From Rathayibacter sp. VKM Ac-2857 (lineage in GTDB: Bacteria > Actinomycetota > Actinomycetes > Actinomycetales > Microbacteriaceae): 64,000 nt of DNA. The stretch is taken from positions 248,001 to 312,000 of the forward strand of contig NZ_JABMLE010000001.1 of assembly GCF_013205025.1 (NCBI RefSeq), given 5' to 3'. The position numbers and the translations under genes are program-made. Shown here one piece after another: positions 58,882 to 64,000 of the stretch (position 1 is its first letter; each line of letters opens with the position of its first letter). The notes below the pieces were generated by a model, which had not been told where the DNA came from, ran no database searches, and saw nothing but the letters and a program-made list of their open reading frames with translations.

Positions 58882-58910
58882 ATTATGCAGGACCCTCCGC
58901 GCCACGACAA
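58882..58910 (-). promoter_or_regulatory. Promoter of the DUF3145 gene
   Basis: Minus-strand TTGTCG (58910-58905), a 17-bp spacer and CATAAT (58887-58882). This is the best sigma-70-type match I noticed in the window. Confidence 0.6.
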
Positions 58911-59027
58911 GGCGCCTCGCCGCGGCCGCCGCCGGGTCGAGGAGATCCCCTGCCTATACTCGGGAAAGTCCGCCCGAACCGCGGCGTCGCCCGGCTCCGG
59001 GCCCGCGACCCGCTCGAGAGGAGCCCC

Positions 59028-59654
59028 GTGTCGGTCCGCGACGGTCTGCTCGCTCTCCTCACCCTCGGCCCCGCCTACGGCCTGCAGCTGCACGCCGAGC
59101 TGCTCGATCGGGCGGCCCACCGCCGCCGGGTCAACGTCGGCCAGATCTACTCCACGCTCGACCGGCTCCGCGAGCGCGGCCTCGTCGCGGCGGCGGGATC
59201 GACGGAGGACGGGCTCCCCCTGCACGCCCTCACCGACGAGGGCCGCGCCGAGGCGCTGGCCTGGCTGAGCGGCGACGGCGCCTCCGCCGAGGAGGACTGG
59301 GACGACGTGCTCGACCGGATCCTCCTGGCGTCGAGCCTGTCCGACGCCGACCTCGACGCGGTCCTCGACGCCTACCGGAGCACGCTCCCCGATGAGCAGG
59401 AGGTGCTCGACGACCATCCGCAGCGCCGCCTCGCCGCCCGCGCGGTGCTGGTGCGCGACGACGCGCTGCGCCGACTCCTCGAGGCCGCCCGCGAGGAGCT
59501 CGCCGGAGCCGACGAGGGAGGCGCCGTCCGCGGCTACGCGCTCGAGCGCCCGCGGCGGGGGCGCAAGGCCGCGGCGAAGGACGACGCCGCCGCCGAAGAG
59601 CCGCTCGGCGACAGCATCGCCCGACACGAGACAGGCGCGGGCGCCGTCGCCTAG
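59028..59654 (+). CDS. PadR-family transcriptional regulator
   Basis: A 208-residue regulator with a PadR winged helix (VRDGLLALLTLGPAYGLQLHAELLDR, VNVGQIYSTLDRLRERGLV, LHALTDEGRAEALAWL) and a C-terminal helical dimerisation region ending in a disordered basic/acidic tail. The GTG has AGGAG upstream; TATACT at 58955 is a likely -10. The target is unknown; the nearest gene downstream is the secreted lysozyme-like protein. Confidence 0.88.
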   Translation: MSVRDGLLALLTLGPAYGLQLHAELLDRAAHRRRVNVGQIYSTLDRLRERGLVAAAGSTEDGLPLHALTDEGRAEALAWLSGDGASAEEDWDDVLDRILLASSLSDADLDAVLDAYRSTLPDEQEVLDDHPQRRLAARAVLVRDDALRRLLEAAREELAGADEGGAVRGYALERPRRGRKAAAKDDAAAEEPLGDSIARHETGAGAVA

Positions 59655-59657
59655 GCT
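59652..59657 (+). promoter_or_regulatory. -10 box of a probable leaderless promoter
   Basis: TAGGCT, overlapping the PadR stop codon and 7 nt before the ATG at 59665. Confidence 0.5.
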
Positions 59658-59664
59658 GGCGGGT

Positions 59665-60996
59665 ATGATCCGTTCGCCTCTCGGCCTCCGCGTGTCCACC
59701 TCCGCGCGCCGACGGCTCGTCGCAGCCGGTGCGGGCACGGTCCTCGTCCTCTGCGCGGCCCTCGCCGCACCGATGGCGGCCTCCGCCTACGACCCGGCGG
59801 ACTACCCGTCCTGGTCGGACGTCGAGGCCGCGAAGTCGAGCGAGAGCGCGACGGCCGCCGAGGTCGACCGCATCACCGCGATCCTCGCCGACCTGCGCGA
59901 CCAGGCCGCCGCCCTCACGGACGCCGCCATCTCCCGCGCCGCCGAGGCCGACGCCGCGCAGAGCGCGCTCGACGAGGCCACCCAGCGCGTGACCGCCCTC
60001 GAGGAGCGCGCCGCTGCCGCCCGTGCCGACGCGGACGCCGCGAAGGAGCAGGCCGGCCGCCTCGCCGCCCAGCTGTACCGCAACGGCGGCACCGACGCCA
60101 CGCTCAACCTCCTGGTCGGCGGCGAGCAGTCGGACAAGCTGCTGTACCGCCTGGGCACCATGAGCCAGCTCACGCTGCAGACCAGTCGCCTCCAGGACGA
60201 CGCCGAGACGACCGAGAACGCCGCGACCGCACTCGCGGGCCAGGCCGAGCAGGCGCGCACCGAGCGACTCTCCCTCGTCAGCGCCGCGCAGGATGCGCTC
60301 GCCACGGCGCAGGCTGCCCAGTCCGAGGCCGACGCGAAGGTCGCGGACCAGGAGCAGTACAGCTCCGGGCTCTACGAGCAGCTCGCCTCGCTCAAGAACA
60401 CCACGGCCGCGCTCGAGGAGGAGTTCGCCACCGGTCAGGAGGCGAAGGCCGCGTTCGAGGAGCAGGCGCGCCTCTCCCGCCTCGCCGCTGAGGCGGAGGC
60501 CCGTCGCCAGCAGGCGGCGAGGGCCCCGTCCGCTCCCTCCGCTCCCGCACCGGCGGCACCCGCGGCACCGTCCACCGGCGGCGGTCCGGTCGAGCTGGGC
60601 GACGACGACGCCTCCGGCAAGAACAGCTCCGCGAAGACCATCGCCGCGCTCGGAACCTACGCCGGCCGGACCGACGGCATGTCGCCGGCGCAGGCGCAGA
60701 ATTACGCGCGCTCCGTCATGGGCGTCCACGGCTGGAGTCAGGACCAGGTGGACAGCTGCCTCATCCCGCTCTGGAACGGCGAGTCGGGCTGGCGCTGGAA
60801 CGCGCTGAACCGCTCCTCCGGCGCCTACGGCATCCCGCAGGCGCTGCCCGCGAGCAAGATGGCGACGTACGGCTCCGACTACCAGACCAACGCCGCCACT
60901 CAGATCGACTGGGGTCTGGCGTACATCGCCGACCGCTACGGCTCGCCCTGCGGAGCCTGGTCGTCGTGGAACTCGAAGACGCCGCACTGGTACTGA
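59665..60996 (+). CDS. Secreted coiled-coil protein with C-terminal lysozyme-like domain
   Basis: A 443-residue exported protein. The signal peptide (RLVAAGAGTVLVLCAALAAP, cleavage after ASA about residue 41) is followed by a long Ala/Glu-rich coiled coil (about 50-290), like the N-termini of CwlO/RipA/PcsB-type hydrolases. A Pro/Ala linker (about 290-320) follows. The final 90 residues read LIPLWNGESGWRWNALNRSSGAYGIPQALP, IDWGLAYIADRYGSPCGAWSSW, a transglycosylase/lysozyme-like fold with the catalytic Glu in NGESGW. A role in peptidoglycan remodelling with an FtsEX-type partner is inferred. Confidence 0.85.
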   Translation: MIRSPLGLRVSTSARRRLVAAGAGTVLVLCAALAAPMAASAYDPADYPSWSDVEAAKSSESATAAEVDRITAILADLRDQAAALTDAAISRAAEADAAQSALDEATQRVTALEERAAAARADADAAKEQAGRLAAQLYRNGGTDATLNLLVGGEQSDKLLYRLGTMSQLTLQTSRLQDDAETTENAATALAGQAEQARTERLSLVSAAQDALATAQAAQSEADAKVADQEQYSSGLYEQLASLKNTTAALEEEFATGQEAKAAFEEQARLSRLAAEAEARRQQAARAPSAPSAPAPAAPAAPSTGGGPVELGDDDASGKNSSAKTIAALGTYAGRTDGMSPAQAQNYARSVMGVHGWSQDQVDSCLIPLWNGESGWRWNALNRSSGAYGIPQALPASKMATYGSDYQTNAATQIDWGLAYIADRYGSPCGAWSSWNSKTPHWY

Positions 60997-61001
60997 GTCG
61001 C

Positions 61002-61023
61002 AGCCGGGGTCCCGGCCCCGGCT
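61002..61023. terminator. Bidirectional terminator hairpin
   Basis: AGCCGGGG / CCCCGGCT, 8-bp arms and a 6-nt loop, in the 31-bp gap between convergent genes. Confidence 0.65.
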
Positions 61024-61027
61024 CGCG

Positions 61028-62617
61028 TCACTTCGCCTCGTCGTAGGCGTCGACGATCGCGACGGTGACCGGGAAGTCGACGTCCTGATCCCCGAACAGC
61101 GCCCGCCCGGCGCGCGCGGCGGCCTCGCGGACGATCGCGGCGACCCGCTCGGACTCCTCCGCGGGCGCGTGCACGATCACCTCGTCGTGCAGGAAGTAGA
61201 CGAGGTGCGCGAGCGCGCCCTCCACGCGCAGCCGGGCCCGCAGCTCGCCCATCCAGCAGAGCGCCCACTCGGCGGCCGTGCCCTGCACGACGAAGTTGCG
61301 GGTGAAGCGCCCCCAGTCGCGGGCACGCTGCCCGCCCGCATCGGCGTCGCCGGGCGGTGAGCTGCGCCCGAGCCGGGTCGACACCCGCTCGCCCCGCTCT
61401 CCGGCGCGGGCGGCCGCCTCGACATGCGCGACCGAGAGCGGGTAGGCGCGTGCGAGCCGCGGGAGCAGCCGCCCGGCCTCGCCGCTGGTCGCCCCGTACA
61501 TCGCGCCGAGCATCGCGACCTTCGCCCGCGGCCGATCCGGCACGACTCCCGCGTCGACGATGCCCTGATAGAGGTCCTTGCCTCGGCCGGCGGCGGCCAT
61601 CACGGAGTCGCCCGCCAGCGCGGCCAGGATGCGCGGCTCCAGCTGCGCCGCGTCCGCGACCACGAGCGTCCAGCCCGCATCGGCCGTCACGGCCGCGCGG
61701 ATCTGCCGCGGCAGCTGCAGCGCTCCCCCGCCGGACGTGGCCCAGCGGCCGGTGACGACCCCGCCGACGACGTACTCGGGCCGGAAGCGCCCGTCGTGCA
61801 CCCAGGCGTCCAGCCAGGCCCAGCCGTTGGCGGTCAGCAGGCGCGAGAGCTTCTTGTACTCCAGCAGCGGCGGGATCACGGGGTGCTCGATCGACGTCAG
61901 CTCCCAGGAGCGGGTCGACTCGACCGCGAGCCCGGCGCGGCGGAGCGAGCGGAGGAGCTCCGTCGGCGAGTCGGGGTTCAGCTCGGGTGCGCCCAGCTCG
62001 CGGCGGATGTCGTCGGCCAGTGCCTCGAGGCGGGCCGGCCGGCCGCCGAAGTGCGGTCGGGGGCCGAGCAGCTCGGTGAGCACCCGGTCGTGGACGTCCG
62101 CGCGCCACGGCAGCCCGGCCGCGGCGATCTCGCGGGCGATCAGCGCGCCGACCGACTCGGCGGCGAGCAGGAGCCGCAGGCGCCCGCCCTCGGCAGCCGC
62201 TGCCAGCGCCTCCTCCTGCCGCGCGAGCTCGACGAGCGGGTCGAGCTCGTCCGTCGCGGCCGGCGCCTCCTCGAAGCCGAGCAGCGTGTCGCCCGCGACC
62301 GGTGCGGCCGCGCCGGCGTCCCAGGCATCGGGAGCGGCGCGGGCCAGCGGCGAGCGCGCGGTCTGCTCCGAGCGCCGGAGGATCGCCCGGGCCAGGCGCA
62401 GGTCGTGGCAGCGCGCGACGTGCACCCCCTCGGCGAGGAGCGCGGGGTACCAGCGCGCGGTGTCGTCCCAGACCCAGCGCGGACGCTCGACCTCCCGCTC
62501 GCGGACGAAGGCGGCCAGCTCGGCCGGCCCGCGTCCGCGACCGATCTCGGTGCCCGAGCCGTCCGCGGCGACCGCGCGCCACGCCCCCGTGGGACCACCG
62601 GTGAGCGCGAGAAGCAT
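61028..62617 (-). CDS. PolA-like bifunctional 3'-5' exonuclease/DNA polymerase
   Basis: A 529-residue family A polymerase without the 5' nuclease domain. The N-terminal about 190 residues resemble a degenerate 3'-5' exonuclease (WVWDDTARWYPALLAEG). The polymerase part has motif A VVADAAQLEPRILAALAGD, O-helix AKVAMLGAMYGATSGEAGRLL and motif C LHDEVIVHA. Motif A keeps the catalytic Asp. It is a second PolA-type enzyme, probably for repair. It is downstream of the 62976 gene and the LexA box, so it may be damage-inducible. Confidence 0.88.
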   Translation of the reverse strand: MLLALTGGPTGAWRAVAADGSGTEIGRGRGPAELAAFVREREVERPRWVWDDTARWYPALLAEGVHVARCHDLRLARAILRRSEQTARSPLARAAPDAWDAGAAAPVAGDTLLGFEEAPAATDELDPLVELARQEEALAAAAEGGRLRLLLAAESVGALIAREIAAAGLPWRADVHDRVLTELLGPRPHFGGRPARLEALADDIRRELGAPELNPDSPTELLRSLRRAGLAVESTRSWELTSIEHPVIPPLLEYKKLSRLLTANGWAWLDAWVHDGRFRPEYVVGGVVTGRWATSGGGALQLPRQIRAAVTADAGWTLVVADAAQLEPRILAALAGDSVMAAAGRGKDLYQGIVDAGVVPDRPRAKVAMLGAMYGATSGEAGRLLPRLARAYPLSVAHVEAAARAGERGERVSTRLGRSSPPGDADAGGQRARDWGRFTRNFVVQGTAAEWALCWMGELRARLRVEGALAHLVYFLHDEVIVHAPAEESERVAAIVREAAARAGRALFGDQDVDFPVTVAIVDAYDEAK

Positions 62618-62673
62618 CCGGCCATTCTCCTCCGCGGCGGCCCGGGCTCGGACGAGCGCCCCGGGAGCGGGGG

Positions 62674-62976
62674 TCACGGGGCGCGCTCGGGCGCCGGCTT
62701 CGACGCCGGATAGCCGGGGAACGGCTTCTCCTGCGCGGTCAGCGGCTGATGCGCCCAGAGCTCCGCCGCGATCGTGTCCATCGACCGCGAGTAGCCCACC
62801 AGCGTGCGCCGCTCCGGCTCCGCGGCCCAGGTGACCGCCCGGTACCAGCTCTCGCGGTAGGGGCCCGTCTCGATCCGGCGGATCAGCCCGATCCGCCCGG
62901 TCCGCATCGCGTCCACCATCACCCACTCGTCGGGCCCGCTGCTGCGCAGCATCTGGAGGGGACTCCACTCGATCAT
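62674..62976 (-). CDS. Small protein of unknown function in SOS-box locus
   Basis: A 100-residue soluble protein, not recognised. It has many aromatic and charged residues (EWVMVDAMRTGRIGLIRRIE, ESWYRAVTWAAEPERRTLVGY) and a Pro/Lys tail. The ATG follows AGGAGG. It is divergent from the DUF6504-like gene across a LexA box and 56 bp upstream of the polA-like gene. The context suggests a DNA-damage link. Confidence 0.7.
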   Translation of the reverse strand: MIEWSPLQMLRSSGPDEWVMVDAMRTGRIGLIRRIETGPYRESWYRAVTWAAEPERRTLVGYSRSMDTIAAELWAHQPLTAQEKPFPGYPASKPAPERAP

Positions 62977-63029
62977 CTCGCCTCCTGCCCGGTCGATCCG
63001 CTGCCGTGGCGAGCACGGGCGCCGCGGCG

Positions 63030-63060
63030 TACACTCGCAGACTATCGAACACATGTTCGA
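63030..63060 (+). promoter_or_regulatory. LexA (SOS) box with adjacent -10 box
   Basis: TCGAACACATGTTCGA (63045-63060) matches the Gram-positive/actinobacterial LexA consensus CGAAC-N4-GTTCG exactly and is fully palindromic but for the centre. TACACT at 63030-63035 is a -10 that would start transcription inside the box. It can repress both divergent genes. Confidence 0.85.
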
Positions 63061-63110
63061 ACGGCCAGTCGGCTTCGACGGGTCGAGCGGAGCAGGCGGG
63101 AGCACCCACG

Positions 63111-63401
63111 ATGGCGGTGATCGAGGAGACGGCGATGGTCGCGACCGACGGCGACGGAGTGCCCGTCGCGCTCGAATGGCGAGGCGCCAGCTACCGGGTG
63201 ACGGACCGTCCGACGGTCTGGACGCGCACCAGCGACTGGTGGGCGCCGCTCGACGGCTTCCCGCCGACGTTCGGCGGTGTGCCGGTCAGCATCGGCGGCT
63301 GGCGGTTCCAGGCGACCGATCTCGAGACGGGCGGAGCCTTCGTGCTCGACGTCGTCGCCTCGACGGATCCGTGCTGGAGCGTGGTGCGGTACTACGAGTG
63401 A
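63111..63401 (+). CDS. DUF6504-like protein
   Basis: A 96-residue protein whose centre (EWRGASYRVTDRPTVWTRTSDWW) matches the short DUF6504 family. That family is commonly encoded beside dnaE2/imuB-type mutasome genes (family assignment from memory). The LexA box 50 bp upstream supports SOS control. There is no mutasome gene in the window. The ATG has GGGAGCACCC upstream. Confidence 0.75.
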   Translation: MAVIEETAMVATDGDGVPVALEWRGASYRVTDRPTVWTRTSDWWAPLDGFPPTFGGVPVSIGGWRFQATDLETGGAFVLDVVASTDPCWSVVRYYE

Positions 63402-63429
63402 GGGTCGGCGAGTGCGACCCCGCCACCCT

Positions 63430-63540
63430 CTACTTGCTGTCGGACCAGGGGGCCCTCGTCATGGCGATCAAAGCCGCGACTCCGGAGACGAGGCCGACAC
63501 CGGCGATGGCGGCTACGACGAGCCAGAGCACGAGTTCCAT
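63430..63540 (-). CDS. Putative 36-residue single-pass membrane protein
   Basis: A short frame reading MELVLWLVVAAIAGVGLVSG followed by VAALIAMTRAPWSDSK: one strong TM helix and a charged C-terminal tail. The ribosome binding site is weak. It is divergent from the MFS gene, 66 bp away. It may be a small transporter accessory or toxin-like peptide, or not a gene. Confidence 0.45.
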   Translation of the reverse strand: MELVLWLVVAAIAGVGLVSGVAALIAMTRAPWSDSK

Positions 63541-63593
63541 AGGGCCAGTCTACCGAGTGCGTCGAGCCCCCGTTCCATCGCCCGGCTCTGCAA

Positions 63594-63599
63594 TAGCGT
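63594..63599 (+). promoter_or_regulatory. -10 box of a probable leaderless MFS promoter
   Basis: TAGCGT, 7 nt before the ATG at 63607. Confidence 0.5.
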
Positions 63600-63606
63600 G
63601 AGCGGA

Positions 63607-64000
63607 ATGACCGACTCCCCCACGCGCGCGAGCGTCGGACTGCGCTCCGAGCGCGGCCCGATCCTCCTGGCGCTGATGATCTCGACCGCGCTCGTGGCTC
63701 TCGACGCGACGATCCTCTCCACCGCGGTGCCCTCGATCGTCGCGGACCTCGGCGGCTTCGAGCAGTTCCCCTGGCTGTTCTCGATCTACCTGCTCGCGCA
63801 GGCGGTCTCGGTCCCCCTCTACGGCAAGCTCTCCGACGTGATCGGCCGGAAGCCCATCATGCTGATCGGGATCGGCCTGTTCCTCGTCGGCTCGCTGCTC
63901 TGCGGCCTGGCCTGGAGCATGCCCGCGCTGATCGCCTTCCGTGCCCTGCAGGGCCTGGGCGCCGGAGCGATCCAGCCGATGGGCATCACGATCGCCGGCG
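63607..64000 (+). CDS. DHA2-type MFS drug transporter, N-terminal part (truncated by window edge)
   Basis: The first 131 codons of an EmrB/QacA-like exporter: SERGPILLALMISTALVALDATILSTAVPSIVADLGG (TM1 with the motif D1-like LDATIL), the loop 2-3 motif GKLSDVIGRKP, and RALQGLGAGAIQPMG (TM4). It has a leaderless-type promoter and no SD. The rest lies beyond 64000. Confidence 0.92.
   Translation, partial: MTDSPTRASVGLRSERGPILLALMISTALVALDATILSTAVPSIVADLGGFEQFPWLFSIYLLAQAVSVPLYGKLSDVIGRKPIMLIGIGLFLVGSLLCGLAWSMPALIAFRALQGLGAGAIQPMGITIAG

Overview
This is a stretch of high-GC actinobacterial chromosome. Codon third positions are almost all G or C, and GTG starts and 4-bp ATGA/GTGA gene overlaps are common. 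The DUF3145 gene, the fasR-fabD-fabH-acpP-fabF type II fatty-acid cluster, the homodimeric aceE and the F420 gene cofD all point to Actinomycetota. The dispersed intergenic palindromes carrying GTCGAGTAG...CGTATCGAGAC are, from memory, typical of Microbacteriaceae such as Rathayibacter or relatives; the genus is an inference.

Layout: (1) 1-1299, start of smc. (2) 1403-7720, a GNAT enzyme and the complete molybdopterin pathway (MoeB-like, MoaD, MoaA, MoeA, MoaC, MogA/MoaB-like, MoaE). (3) 7812-31612, a large purine-catabolism region: xanthine dehydrogenase (FAD subunit plus a fused 2Fe-2S/molybdenum subunit), XdhC and MocA maturation factors, an 8-oxoguanine-type deaminase, guanine deaminase, uricase, 5-hydroxyisourate hydrolase, OHCU decarboxylase, allantoinase, allantoate amidohydrolase, ureidoglycine-glyoxylate transaminase, PucR and RpiR regulators, a SufU-like scaffold, and an AtzH-amidase fusion overlapping a formamidase-family gene that I propose completes an oxalurate branch. 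(4) 31833-35267, a DUF1275 membrane protein, then mutM, rnc, rpmF and a DUF177 gene. (5) 35498-42711, a reductive-pyrimidine or hydantoin operon (nitrilase-family carbamoylase, dihydropyrimidinase, LLM flavin/F420 oxidoreductase, two-permease ABC importer), divergent from cofD. (6) 44039-49232, assorted single genes, a tRNA-Val and an AhpE-like peroxiredoxin. (7) 49575-57341, aceE, fasR and the FAS II genes. (8) 57342-58281, a repeat-filled island without genes. (9) 58282-64000, DUF3145, a PadR regulator, a secreted coiled-coil/lysozyme-like protein, a PolA-like exonuclease/polymerase, a LexA-box locus with a DUF6504-like gene, and the start of a DHA2 multidrug transporter.

How the parts connect: the Moco genes supply the cofactor for xanthine dehydrogenase, whose urate passes through uricase, the HIU and OHCU enzymes, allantoinase, AllC and the transaminase. 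The main find is a 16-bp direct-repeat operator, GTTTC-N6-GTTTC with an 11-bp period. It occurs upstream of the deaminase, uricase, transaminase and formamidase/amidase genes and also upstream of the pyrimidine operon/cofD, with weaker matches at xdh and xdhC/allB. This suggests one undescribed nucleobase-catabolism regulon. A second theme is leaderless transcription: several start codons lie 6-7 nt after a TANNNT -10 box. A third is abundant, structured repeat DNA of at least six families.
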